Source: Streptomyces phaeoluteigriseus
Lineage (GTDB): Bacteria; Actinomycetota; Actinomycetes; Streptomycetales; Streptomycetaceae
NCBI RefSeq assembly: GCF_001896135.2
Contig: NZ_MPOH02000009.1
Span: forward strand, 46,867-110,866
Direction: 5' to 3'
DNA: 64,000 bases
In this document: piece after piece, positions 37,638-48,489 of the stretch
How the letters are laid out: every line of letters starts with the position of its first letter
How positions within the stretch are numbered: position 1 is the stretch's first letter
Notes under the pieces: model-generated
The model's database searches: none
What the model saw: only the letters and a program-made list of their open reading frames with translations
What the model was told of the DNA's origin: nothing
Position numbers and translations under genes: made by a program

Positions 37638-37639
37638 CC

Positions 37640-37867
37640 TGTTCCTCGCCCTCTGGGACCCTGCGCCTGGGCCCGACCGGCGCATAGTAGAGCTCCGCGG
37701 AGCTGCTTGAACATCCGCGCATTTGCGTCGCGCTCCAGCGGGCGGGCTCGGTCTTGCCGGACTCGCAGCCGGACACCGTCGCCCGGCGCCTCTGCAGTGC
37801 GCCGACGGCGGCGGCACAGACTGGGACCTGACCAGCGCGTCGACCGCGTCGAACAACTCGGACACAG
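37640..37867 (-). pseudogene. XRE-type regulator remnant
   Basis: GTG 37867, with GGGAGG five bases upstream, starts VSELFDAVDALVRSQSVPPP. After about 45 bases the frame changes and ALQRRRATVSGCESGKTEPA appears, the recognition helix of an XRE HTH (normally VRRATVSGWESGKTEPR), then AELYYAPVGPRRRVPEGEE. The first HTH helix is missing and the Trp of the motif is Cys. It resembles the HTH head of plasmid-type regulators and Tap-like proteins. Confidence 0.55.
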
Positions 37868-38364
37868 AACACCTCCCGAGCCCCCAGAAACCGTACGAAT
37901 AGCGAACAGTTACCGTACGTATCGCGTACGATATGCGCTGGGCAGGCTCGATGGTGGAGTCTTTGCTGTGTCCCGTCCTCGCGGCATCCGGGTCCGTGCG
38001 CCTCGGGGGCCGCTGCGTGGACCAGGTGACGGGCTCCGTGCAAAGCGCCCGCCGGAACCTCGAGAGTGAGTGGTCTTCCGGGGCCTTGACGTGTTCGCGA
38101 TCCCAGCCCGCGAACTGGTGCAACGCATGACCGTCTGGGCTGCTACACCACCGCGCGCCGAGGTCGACAGGGCGCTGATGCTGCCGCGGTCGGCGGTGCG
38201 GTCTGCAAGGTGATGGGCCCATTGCGGGCGGTGTCTGTCCTGGTCGAGGCCGTACCGGCCCCCAGCACGCTGCCTCGGCAGTGAGCCGCGCAACCCGCAC
38301 CGGGTGAGCCGAGTCTCACGGCGACAGCGTTGCTATGCAACGAGGTGCATAGGAGGATCGTGCC
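37868..38364. promoter_or_regulatory. intergenic region with CGTACG repeats
   Basis: At 37893-37932 are CCGTACG (37893), CCGTACG (37915) and CGCGTACG (37925), with GCGAAC/ATATGCG between, an operator-like array directly upstream of the XRE remnant. The remaining sequence to the PadR gene has no gene; the ribosome site of padR (AGGAGG) is at about 38352-38357. Confidence 0.45.
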
Positions 38365-38925
38365 ATGGCGCTCGAGCACGCGATCCTCGTTTCCCTGCAG
38401 GAGAAGCCGGGCTCCGGCTACGAGCTGGCTCGTCGGTTCGAGCGGTCCATCGGATACTTCTGGACCGCCAGTCACCAGCAGATCTACCGCGTGCTCAAGC
38501 GCATGGAGAGCGACGGCTGGGTCGACGTCCGGGACGTGCAGCAGTACGGACGTCCCGACAAGAAGGAGTACTCCGTAGCCGAGCCCGGCCGGGACGCGCT
38601 CTGCGCGTGGCTCCACGAACCCACCGAACCCGAGAGCGTGCGGCACGACCTGGCAGTGAAGATCCGGGGCGCCGCCTACGGTGATCCGGCCGCCCTGATC
38701 AGTGAGGTCGAGCGGCACCGCCAGACGCACACGGACCGCCTAACCCACTACCTCGCAGGTGAAGCCCGCGACTTCGGGGAACACCCGGCTGCTGACGGTC
38801 CACTCGATGCCGAACGCGAGCTCCAGCACGTCGTCCTGCGCGGCGGTGTCGCGTACGAACGGATGATGATCGCCTGGCTCGACGACGTCCTCGCCACGCT
38901 CGCCGGCTTCAACACCGGTCACTGA
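38365..38925 (+). CDS. PadR family transcriptional regulator
   Basis: A 186-residue winged-helix regulator. HTH region: ALEHAILVSLQEKPGSGYEL, SIGYFWTASHQQIYRVLKRM, and the wing YGRPDKKEYSVAEPGRDAL; the C-terminal helical dimer domain (Vir_act_alpha_C) follows. ATG 38365 has AGGAGG upstream. It probably represses the acyl-CoA dehydrogenase gene 70 bp downstream, in the same direction. Confidence 0.92.
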   Translation: MALEHAILVSLQEKPGSGYELARRFERSIGYFWTASHQQIYRVLKRMESDGWVDVRDVQQYGRPDKKEYSVAEPGRDALCAWLHEPTEPESVRHDLAVKIRGAAYGDPAALISEVERHRQTHTDRLTHYLAGEARDFGEHPAADGPLDAERELQHVVLRGGVAYERMMIAWLDDVLATLAGFNTGH

Positions 38926-38995
38926 CCGCCGAGCAGACCCCCGGGGACCGTGCCCGGGCCCACCCCGCAACCCTCCCAGCCGAAAGGCGGCACCC

Positions 38996-40720
38996 ATGGC
39001 CGACGCGCTCCTCTTCAACCCGCGGACGTACGACCCCGGGCACTTCGACCCGGAGACCCGCAGGTTGCTGCGCGCCACCGTCGACTGGTTCGAGGACCGC
39101 GGCAAGCGTCGGCTGATCGACGACTACCGAACCCGTGCCTGGCTCGGCGACTTCCTCGACTTCGCCGCCAAGGAAGGACTTTTCGCGACCTTCCTCACCC
39201 CTGCCTCCGCCGCCGGAGAGGGGGAGGTAGACAAGCGCTGGGACACGGCCCGCATCGCCGCTCTCAATGAGATACTCGGCTTCTACGGCCTCGACTACTG
39301 GTACGCCTGGCAGGTCACCATTCTCGGCCTCGGCCCCGTATGGCAGAGCGACAACCCCGCCGCCCGTGTCCGGGCCGCGGAACTGCTCGCCCAGGGCGAG
39401 GTGTTCGCCTTCGGCCTGTCCGAGAAGGCTCACGGAGCGGACATCTACTCCACCGACATGCTTCTGGAGCCCGACGGCACGGGCAACTTCCGGGCGACCG
39501 GCTCCAAGTACTACATCGGGAACGGTAACGCCGCCGGGCTCGTCTCCGTGTTCGGTCGCCGCACCGACGTCGAGGGTCCCGACGGCTATGTCTTCTTCGC
39601 CGCCGACAGCCGCCACCCGGCATACCACCTGGTCAAGAACGTCGTCGACTCGTCGAAGTTCGTCAGCGAGTTCCGCCTCGAGGACTATCCCGTGGCCGCG
39701 GAAGACGTTCTGCACACCGGCCGCGCCGCCTTCGACGCCGCCCTCAACACGGTCAACGTGGGCAAGTTCAACCTGTGCACCGCCTCGATCGGCATCTGCG
39801 AGCACGCGATGTACGAGGCCGTCACCCACGCGCAGAACCGCATCCTCTACGGCCGCCCCGTCACCGCCTTCCCGCACGTACGGCGCGAGTTGACCGACGC
39901 GTACGTCCGGCTCGTCGGAATGAAGCTGTTCAGCGACCGCGCCGTCGACTACTTCCGCACTGCGGGCCCCGACGACCGCCGCTACCTCCTTTTCAACCCG
40001 ATGACGAAGATGAAGGTGACCACCGAGGGCGAGAAGGTCATCGACCTGATGTGGGACGTCGTCGCCGCCAAGGGCTTCGAGAAGGACAACTACTTCGCCC
40101 AGGCCGCCGTCGAGATCCGCAGCCTGCCGAAACTGGAAGGCACCGTCCACGTCAACCTGGCGCTGATCCTCAAGTTCATGCGCAACCACCTCCTCGACCC
40201 GGTCGCCTACGAGTCCGTCCCGACACGCCTCGACGCGGCCGATGACGTCTTCCTGTTCCGCCAGGGCCCGGCCCGCGGCCTCGGCTCGGTGCGTTTCCAC
40301 GACTGGCGGCCGGCCTTCGACGCGTACGCCCACCTGTCCAACGTCGTCCGGTTCCGGGAACAGGCCGAGGCCCTCTGCGAATTCGTACGCACAGCCGCCC
40401 CTGACGAGGAGCAGAGCCGGGACCTCGACCTGCTCCTTGCCGTCGGGCAGCTCTTCGCGCTCGTCGTCCACGGGCAGTTGGTCCTGGAGCAGGCCGCCCT
40501 GGCGGGCCTCGATGAGGACGTGCTGGACGAGCTGTTCGCCGTCCTCGTGCGGGACTTCTCCGCGCACGCCGTCGAGCTGCACGGCAAGGACTCCGCGACC
40601 GAGGTGCAGCAGCTCTGGGCGCTCGGCGCGGTCCGGCGCCCGATCGTCGACGGGGCGCGTTCGGAGCGCGTCTGGCAGCGCGTCGAGGCCCTGTCGGGGG
40701 CGTACGAGATGATGCCCTGA
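38996..40720 (+). CDS. acyl-CoA dehydrogenase family protein (large type)
   Basis: A 574-residue FAD enzyme. FAD/substrate loop: FAFGLSEKAHGADIYSTDML and FRATGSKYYIGNGNAAGLVS; central helices RILYGRPVTAFPHVRRELTD. It is about 190 residues longer than ordinary acyl-CoA dehydrogenases, with a C-terminal helical extension (LLLAVGQLFALVVHGQLVLE), as in the large actinobacterial members. ATG 38996 follows CGAAAGG. With the PadR regulator upstream it likely answers to a fatty or aromatic acid; substrate unknown. Confidence 0.88.
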   Translation: MADALLFNPRTYDPGHFDPETRRLLRATVDWFEDRGKRRLIDDYRTRAWLGDFLDFAAKEGLFATFLTPASAAGEGEVDKRWDTARIAALNEILGFYGLDYWYAWQVTILGLGPVWQSDNPAARVRAAELLAQGEVFAFGLSEKAHGADIYSTDMLLEPDGTGNFRATGSKYYIGNGNAAGLVSVFGRRTDVEGPDGYVFFAADSRHPAYHLVKNVVDSSKFVSEFRLEDYPVAAEDVLHTGRAAFDAALNTVNVGKFNLCTASIGICEHAMYEAVTHAQNRILYGRPVTAFPHVRRELTDAYVRLVGMKLFSDRAVDYFRTAGPDDRRYLLFNPMTKMKVTTEGEKVIDLMWDVVAAKGFEKDNYFAQAAVEIRSLPKLEGTVHVNLALILKFMRNHLLDPVAYESVPTRLDAADDVFLFRQGPARGLGSVRFHDWRPAFDAYAHLSNVVRFREQAEALCEFVRTAAPDEEQSRDLDLLLAVGQLFALVVHGQLVLEQAALAGLDEDVLDELFAVLVRDFSAHAVELHGKDSATEVQQLWALGAVRRPIVDGARSERVWQRVEALSGAYEMMP

Positions 40721-41274
40721 GCCTCGACGCGGCCTCGGACCGCCTCGCGTGTACGGCGGCGCCGCCCTACACCGCGAGGTGCTCGCCGGCGAGCGCGACC
40801 GGGCAAGCGGGGAGTGTGATGCGAGTATCTGAGCGGGATGGCGATGGGCAGAGGTACGCCCTGACCTCGGACGCGGACGAGGCCGACTTCCGGGGCTCCG
40901 CTCGCGAGGGGAAGGGCTGTTCACGCCGCCGCCGGAGGAAGACGGAGCCCGCCGAGTGCACATGGCAGGCTGTCTCCCGCAGGTGGCCTGGCCTGCTCAA
41001 GAGACTTGACCACGTCGTCAGTCTTCGTGCCATGGCGGGCAACGCGTGGGTCGACCTCCTCGCTCGCGACGGTGCCACCGTGGCGTCCTACGTCGTCAAT
41101 GACGTGACCAGCATCGACGTCGAACCCTCCGCCTGCGGAGCCCGTCGCGTCGACCTCACACTGAGCCCCAAAAACGGACTCAGTATGGGTGCCAGCGGTG
41201 TGGTGGGAGTGGCCATGGACGCCTACATCGCAAGCCCCACAATCACCGCCAAGTGGCCAGAGACGACGCGAAGC
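40721..41274 (+). other. region with weak coding potential
   Basis: A plus-strand frame (40816-41424) includes AGNAWVDLLARDGATVASYV and VDLTLSPKNGLSMGASGVVG, which has normal codon use but no ribosome site and no family match. It may be a remnant. Confidence 0.3.
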
Positions 41275-41305
41275 GGCCCTGCACCGCTCGTAGCAGTGCA
41301 GGGCC
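41275..41305. terminator. strong hairpin terminator
   Basis: GGCCCTGCAC (41275-41284) and GTGCAGGGCC (41296-41305) are perfectly complementary around an 11-base loop; one more C-G pair can be added. It separates the weak plus-strand frame from minus-strand fragments. Confidence 0.65.
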
Positions 41306-41319
41306 GGAAGGTGGAGGAT

Positions 41320-41555
41320 CTGGCTGCCCCCGGCACGGCTGAGGCGGGCAGGTTGTCGCGCAGCGCGATCAGGAGCTGGCCGCGGCCCGAGGCGGAGAGC
41401 AACGCCGGGTCGGGGCGGATGTAGGCCACCGTGACACCGTAGGCGAAGTACTCGTTGCGGACGGGCAGGGGCCGCAGCAGTACGAGTTGTTCCAGCAGCG
41501 CGGCCGCCCGCCGGTACGCGTCTGGCCGGCCGACCTCGATGTGCGGGGTGCTGGA
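41320..41555 (-). pseudogene. coding remnant resembling a Fic/Doc-type toxin
   Basis: The minus strand reads EVGRPDAYRRAAALLEQLVL, LRPLPVRNEYFAYGVTVAYI and GQLLIALRDNLP in one open frame without a start; it begins right at the end of the secreted-protein gene. The pattern RAAALLEQLVxxxPLPxRNxxFAxGVxVAY recalls Streptomyces Fic-like toxin components that lack an obvious HPFxxGN motif. Assignment is weak. Confidence 0.35.
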
Positions 41556-41560
41556 CGGGC

Positions 41561-42295
41561 CTATATGTAGGGCCGGATCGCCACCGTGACGTCCATGTCG
41601 AAGGTGTTGGCCCCCGCCGGGGACGGTAGGCCCAGGGCGCGGTCGAGCGCGCGGCTCAGGGGGCCGCAGCCACTGGTGCGCGGGGCGGCGAATTCCGCGT
41701 CCTGGGCACCGAAGGCCAGGACCAGGGGGTCCTTGGATATCACCCGGGTGGGATGGGTGTCCTTGAGTACGAGGTGTACCGCGTCCTCACCGCTGCCCAC
41801 CGAGCATCCCGACGATGTCATGTTCAGCGGCCCGTGCGCCAAGCCTATGGCGAACTTGATGTCGAACTCACCGCGCCGGGTGTCGTCGGACAGGAAGTCG
41901 GAATAGCCGCCGTACTGCGAAGTCAGGGTCAAGGGTGTACGTCCGACCCTGATCGGCTCAGCGGTCATCTTCCCGAAGACCTGGCGGAATTCACCGCCCA
42001 CACGGCCTTCCGCGAAGGTGATCTTCAAAGGATCGGTGAGCGGCTCGTCGACGGCGCCCATGCGCAGATGCCCCGTGGCGTGCATGACCTCGCAGCGCCA
42101 CGTCCCGGGCTCCGCACCCGCGGGCAGCTCGGCGACGGTCGGGCAGGCGGAGAAGTCGAACTCGGGCAGATGCGCGGCCCGGTCAGCTCCGTACGCGGGT
42201 GCGGTGCCCAGGGCTAGCCCGGTAAGCAGTGCGACAGCGACGACAGTTGTGAAGCGGCGGACTGTGCAGTTCGAGGTCGCTCGGTTCGGTGTCAT
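41561..42295 (-). CDS. secreted hypothetical protein
   Basis: A 244-residue exported protein with the signal peptide RRFTTVVAVALLTGLALGTA (cleavage after AYG-A). The mature part is beta-rich with four Cys (FSACPTVAE, GTWRCEVMH, TSSGCSVGS, TSGCGPLSRA) that could form two disulfides. No enzyme motif seen; similar unknown secreted proteins occur across Streptomyces. It is divergent from an ArsR-like regulator across a 77-bp gap holding a perfect inverted repeat, so it is the likely target of that regulator. Confidence 0.75.
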   Translation of the reverse strand: MTPNRATSNCTVRRFTTVVAVALLTGLALGTAPAYGADRAAHLPEFDFSACPTVAELPAGAEPGTWRCEVMHATGHLRMGAVDEPLTDPLKITFAEGRVGGEFRQVFGKMTAEPIRVGRTPLTLTSQYGGYSDFLSDDTRRGEFDIKFAIGLAHGPLNMTSSGCSVGSGEDAVHLVLKDTHPTRVISKDPLVLAFGAQDAEFAAPRTSGCGPLSRALDRALGLPSPAGANTFDMDVTVAIRPYI

Positions 42296-42310
42296 GTGGA
42301 CAGCATTGCA

Positions 42311-42348
42311 GACATTTCTCTGCAGAGAAAGCTCTGCAGAGAAATGTC
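42311..42348. promoter_or_regulatory. operator: perfect 17-bp inverted repeat
   Basis: GACATTTCTCTGCAGAG (42311-42327), spacer AAAG, CTCTGCAGAGAAATGTC (42332-42348). Each arm also holds the palindrome CTCTGCAGAG, so two dimers could bind side by side. It lies between the secreted-protein and ArsR-like genes and would cover both promoters. Confidence 0.8.
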
Positions 42349-42372
42349 GGTGATTTTGGATAGAGTGCCACC

Positions 42373-42953
42373 ATGACGAAAGAGACGAAGGAGCAGAGAG
42401 CGGAAGCCCCAGGGCGGCGTACGGTCGACAGCCCGGAGGTACTCAAGGCCCTCTCACACCCCCTGCGCCTACGCATCCTGCGCCACCTCGGCGCGCGGGC
42501 CCGGCCACCTCGACCACGCTGGCCGCCGCCCTCGGCGAGAACACCGGGACGCTCAGCTACCACCTGCGCATGCTGGAGCGGAGCGGCCTCATCGAGGACA
42601 TCCCCGAGCGCTCCACCGGGCGGGAGCGCTGGTGGCGCGGCGTGCGCGGCCTCGACATCCGCAGACCGCCGCAGGATGAGCTGACGGAGGCCGAGCGCGC
42701 CATGTCGGTCGAGCTGGACCGGATGAGGATGGAGGAGGACGTCGAGCTCGCCCGGCAGTTCACAGCCGGGCAGGCGGAGTCCGAAGGATGGATGCGGGGC
42801 TCGCGAAGCCTCATCCACCTGACGAAGGGCGAGCTCGACGCGTTCCACGACGACTATCTGGCCTTGCTCGCGCGCTATGCCCGCGGCCCCGAGGACGCTC
42901 CCGACGACGCACGGCCCGTGCTCCTCCGCTGGTTCGGCCTGCCCGCCGACTGA
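42373..42953 (+). CDS. ArsR-like winged-helix regulator, with a frameshift
   Basis: About 194 residues. ATG 42373 starts MTKETKEQRAEAPGRRTVDS and PEVLKALSHPLRLRILRHLG is the ArsR/HTH_20 opening. At about 42497 (CGCGGGCCCGG) one missing G breaks the frame; restored, it reads GPATSTTLAAALGENTGTLS and YHLRMLERSGLIEDIPERST, the recognition helix and wing. The C-terminal half (EDVELARQFTAGQAESEGWM) is the effector/dimer region. No ribosome site is seen. It probably regulates itself and the divergent secreted protein through the inverted repeat. Confidence 0.8.
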
Positions 42954-43041
42954 CCACGCCGGGGTGATCGAGGTGCGCGCCTTCGCCCGAAGCCAGGGAG
43001 CCTTTTCCAACCTGCTCGCCGCGAGCATGGTGCTCGGCTGG

Positions 43042-43287
43042 TCATGCACCTTCGGTGTCAAGTCGCTCCGCGGATTGGAGCAGGTACTCGGGCAGTTTCG
43101 AACTGGCCGCCGACACCTCGATGCCGATGAGGCGGCCCTGCTCGTCAAAGTCGAGGTTGATCATGCCGCCGACGTCCACTGGATCGCAGGGATACATGCG
43201 CGCGGACGTCACGCGGGCCTGCGGTTCGGTGAGGTATACGTACGCTGCGTTCACGGTCTCGTCGTAGGTGACTCTGACGTCTGTCAC
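43042..43287 (-). CDS. DUF2283 domain protein
   Basis: An 81-residue protein starting VTDVRVTYDETVNAAYVYLT and containing DPVDVGGMINLDFDEQGRLIGIEV (split), the DUF2283 pattern. GTG 43287 has GGGAGA upstream. These small proteins are frequent next to transposons and toxin-antitoxin genes; role unknown. It abuts the 3' end of an IS5-type transposase remnant (43341). Confidence 0.75.
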   Translation of the reverse strand: MTDVRVTYDETVNAAYVYLTEPQARVTSARMYPCDPVDVGGMINLDFDEQGRLIGIEVSAASSKLPEYLLQSAERLDTEGA

Positions 43288-43340
43288 GGTGAGCGGTCTC
43301 CCTTGCTGTCGTTGATGGTGACGCTGTCCTTGTCCATGCC

Positions 43341-43665
43341 TCAGGCTGCCGTGGCGAGGTGCAAGGCCAGGACGGCCTTGACGATGTCGGTGATGCGGGT
43401 GGTGCTGCAACGGAGTTTGCGCAGGAGCCGCCAACTCTTCAGGGTGATATCCCTTGTCTGCCCACGTCCGGATGTCGGCTTGGGTGAGCGCTTCGACGAT
43501 GCCTCGGGTGCGGGCGGCCTTGATGTCGTGGACGGCATCCGGCGGGGCAGGTGAGGGCCGGAGCAGGTGTCCGAACGCGTCGGCGATGGGACCCGGCGTG
43601 CCCGCGTTGGGCCTGTGCGTACGGCGTGCGCTGAGGGAACAAGGTCGCTGGCGCGCTGCAGCATC
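43341..43665 (-). mobile_element. IS5-family (DDE_Tnp_4 type) transposase remnant
   Basis: The minus strand encodes HDIKAARTRGIVEALTQADI and RTWADKGYHPEE in one frame and SWRLLRKLRCSTTRITDIVK, AVLALHLATAA in another, the standard closing part of Streptomyces IS5-like transposases. The N-terminal half is missing and there is a frameshift. Confidence 0.75.
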
Positions 43666-43730
43666 GTCCCAACCGGTGTTTTGACACGGGTAGTTCACGA
43701 TGGCGATGAACGTGGTGCATAACGTCGTTC

Positions 43731-44110
43731 GTGTCGCGGTCCGAAGAGGCTCTGGCATTCGAGCAGGGGGAAATTCTGTTCACGGCCGAGAGGGCGCCCT
43801 TCATGGCACTGGCCGGTGCGGGGCTCGTGATGGCGGCCACGGCGCTGGCCGGGGCGGCCGTCGCGACTCCGGATGCCTGCACGTCCCATGCTCCGTATGC
43901 GCAGGCCTGTGCCCTGGTTGAAGCCGACCACACGGTCGTGCACTCCAAGGGCGTGAGCGTGGGCGCGGTCACCGGCTCGGGCCACGTCTACGGCGTCGGG
44001 ATCCACACCGAGGACATCGGCCTGTCCCGGGCCGAGATCCTCCACGTACGTGCCGATGTCTGCCGCCCCGGACTGAGCTGCCCTGGATGCCGATGCCAGC
44101 TGCATCGTTG
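43731..44110 (+). CDS. possible small exported hypothetical protein
   Basis: From GTG 43731 or ATG 43803, the frame has a hydrophobic stretch (MALAGAGLVMAATALAGAAV) followed by TPDACTSHAPYAQACALVEA and HVYGVGIHTEDIGLSRAEIL. It looks like a signal-anchored protein with Cys residues, but there is no ribosome site or family match, and it overlaps nothing else. Weak. Confidence 0.3.
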
Positions 44111-44459
44111 CCGTTGTCAGCGGAAGGGGCCTGGGCTCCGCGGAAGCGGAACCCGTCGGCAGAGACGAGGACGTGAACGCGCTGCACCTTCGAGAGCTGT
44201 CCTGGACGACCGGCTCGGCGGCGGACTTTGACGATCCGTCACTGCTAGGTGGACGGACGCCGAGCCCTGTCGCCATTTTGCGCCCCACAGCTTCCCACGG
44301 CGGCCGATCCGCAACCCCGCGCTGCCCTCCCCGGCCCGCGATCAGAGCAGGTTCGTACAGAGGGAAGCGATCCCTCCGAGTCCGGCTCGGGCACGAATTT
44401 CGATCCTGCAGCCGGCCATGACCGGCGCTTTGCCGCCACTCGACACCCCCCGACGGACG

Positions 44460-46480
44460 GCGGACTCGTCGGGGTTCCGCCGTGGTGGGGCCGGCGAGGA
44501 GTGCGGACCAGCCGGCGAGCAGGGAGTCCACCGTGCCGGGTGCGTACAGGCCCTCGTCGAAGGCGCCGTCGATGCCTGCGTGCCCGAGTGGACTCGTCCA
44601 CGGTGTGATCGCGAGGGGGAACTGGAGCGCGTTCGGGTGGACGTGGCGCAGGACGCAGCGGACGCCACCGAGGTCGACCTCCCGGATCTCCCTGTCGTCG
44701 AACCCGAACGTGACCGCGAGCCGGGCCTTTTCGGGGAGGACGTCGGTCACCTCGCCCGCGGATATCTGCCGGTGGGCGAGGGCGGTCGCCAGCGCCTCGC
44801 GCGTGCCGGCCACGGTGTCCGACACCGTGGTGCCGGGCCTCAACAGCAGCGGCAGCAGCCCCAGGTGGCAGCCGACGAGGGGAGAGACGCCCGGCGTGCG
44901 GCGGTCGTCACGACCCCGACGACGAACGCGTCGGGTGCCTCGGCCGCCTGCGCGGCGTGCGCGAAGGAACCCAGCGTCCTGGCGAAGGACGTCCCTTCGG
45001 GCGTGTTGTGCCGCGCGTCCAGCAGGGCGGCCGGGACGTCGAGCCGGCGCCGTACGACCTGCCCGGACGGACGGACTCGCGTCCTCGCGCTGGAGCCAGG
45101 TGAGGTGGCCCGGAGCGACGCCGGAGAGCGTTCTCCTCCAATGGTCGAGCGTGACGGCCTCGGCCGGGCGCAGCCGGGCGTCGGGCCTGGTCGTCTCCTC
45201 GGGTGCCTCGGCACCGGGGTCGCCGTACCAGCGTGTCAGGTCGTCGACGACCGTCTGCATGCTGGGCACGTCCACGGCGTGCTGGTGGAACACGAGGACC
45301 AGCCGGTCACGCTCCTCCTGCCGCAGCAGGGCCGCCCGGACCGGCAGGTCGCCCCGAGGTCGAACGGGCGGTCCACGAAGACCCGTTCCGCGGCGGCGGG
45401 CCCCCGCGGTCCCGCGCGGTGGATCTCCAGGAGGGCCTGGCGGTCGTCCAGGGTGCGGACGAGGATGCGGTCGCGGCGGCGGCGCAGGACCGTGCGCAGG
45501 GCGGGATGCCGGGCTACGGTCCGCTCCAGGGCGAGTCGCACCGGCCCGGGTCGAGAACACCCTGCGCGTCGAGGACGACGGCCACGTTGTAGGCGGCGGG
45601 TTCGCCCAGCCAGTAGTCGGCCAGCCAGATCTCCTGCTGGACGGGAGAGGCCGGGATCTCCTCGGCGGCGTCCGGCACGCGGGGCGGGTGCGGCACCTCG
45701 GGCGCGGCGTGGGCGGACCAGCCACCGGCCCGCAGGTCCGCGGCCAGCTGCTCCACCGTCGCCCCGGCGAGCACGCGGTCGATGCCGGGTGTGGCGCCGA
45801 CTCCGCCGCCAGTTCGGTCATCAGACTCATCGCCTGCTAGCGATCCGCCGCCGAGCGTCAGGAGGGAGTCGGTGGCGTCCGCGCCGGCCACGCCCAGCAC
45901 GCGCGCCAGGCGGGCCGCGATCCGCGCCTCGTCGCCCGTGAGGGACGGAAGCGGCCGTCCGTGGCCCGGGCCGGAGGCGGCATCGAGCGCCAGCCGCCGG
46001 CGGTCGACCTTCCCGGTGCTGGTGCGCGGGAGCCGGCCGGTCAGCACGACCCGGCTCGGCACGACGGCGGCGGGCAGCCGTTCCAAGAGGCGGGCACGGA
46101 GCGCGACCGGGTCGACGGCGGCACCGGGCGCCGGTGCGGCGAACAGGACCATGGTGCGGGGCGCGCCGGGGGTGTCGACCGCGACGGCGGCCACCTCGGC
46201 GAGCTCCGCGGCCTGTCCGGCCAGGACCTCGATCTCGCCGGGTTCCACCCGGTGCCCGCTGATCTTCACCTGGTCGTCCCCGCGCCCGCGCAGGACCAGC
46301 CGGCCGTCCTCGATCACGCCGAGATCCCCGGTGCGGTAGCCCCAGGGCTCGTCCAACGCCTCGATCGGGCCGAAGCCGGTGCGCGGTGCGTCCCGCTCGG
46401 CCGGAGATAGCCGAGGCCGACCGGCACGCCGGCCACGCAGACCTCCCCCTCCTCGCCGAGACGATCGCCGATCAAGGCCA
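44460..46480 (-). pseudogene. NRPS remnant: adenylation C-terminus, carrier and condensation domains
   Basis: Read through several frame changes, the minus strand encodes GEEGEVCVAGVPVGLGYL, GYRTGDLGVIEDGRLVLRGR and DDQVKISGHRVEPGEIEVLA (motifs A7-A8), LPRTSTGKVDRRRLA (A10), a carrier site LGGGSLA, then a condensation domain from IPASPVQQEIWLADYWLG to VRCVLRHVHPNALQFPLAIT. The HHxxxDG motif appears as HQHAVDV, so the catalytic second His is Gln. The first two thirds of the adenylation domain are gone. Frame breaks near 46410, 45800-45840, 45540, 45355, 45070 and 44895 are mostly single lost bases, so part of the damage may be sequence error; the 5' truncation is real. Confidence 0.75.
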
Positions 46481-46509
46481 TCTGAACCCGACCCGGCCCG
46501 TCGCCCACC

Positions 46510-47077
46510 CGTCCGCACCGGACGGGTCACCGACGCGCGGAAAAGAAGCCGAGCCATGACCGGACCCGCTCGCCCGCACAGGCCGTACGCAGCCGGACGG
46601 TCCTGTCTGCGCCGCGCCACCCTCCCCGCACCACCGCAGCTGCCTGCCGCGGCGATGGTGCGGGGGCCTCCGCACGTCGGCCCCCTGCCGGCCGGAGTGT
46701 GGACCTGATACGGGCACGCTGTCCGCCCGTCGCCGTCGCCGCCGCCCTGCGAGGCACCGGCCAGGACGGCGACGACGACGCCCCCTTCTCCCGGGTTCGG
46801 CGGCTGGCGCGGACGGCAGCCACCGCGTCGCTGGGATGCCTGTTCGGCGTTCTCGCCCTGCGCAGCGGCCGGCCGACCGGGGTCACGCTCTGTCTCATCA
46901 CTGCGGCCTTCGTTGCCGGGCTGATCAGCGTGTACGGAGCATCGCGTCGGCGGCGGGCATGCATCTCTTCCTCGGCGCGGTGATCGGCGCGGGCATCCCG
47001 GTCCCGGGCCCGTGGTGGCGTCCGCCGCTCGCTCTGCTCGGCGGCTCCGCCAGCAGGAGCATGCTTCAGGGCGCCGG
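46510..47077 (+). other. gap with a possible small membrane-protein frame
   Basis: A frame from GTG 46699 to 46983 includes TAATASLGCLFGVLALRSGR and VTLCLITAAFVAGLISVYGA, two hydrophobic segments, but has no clear ribosome site and no family match. Otherwise no gene is seen between the NRPS remnant and the GH1 gene. Confidence 0.3.
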
Positions 47078-48433
<1,356 letters not shown>

Positions 48434-48489
48434 GGAGGGTGCCTCTCTGGGGTGATCGGAGGTGTGGTGAGCGGAAGGAGGGCGGGCCG

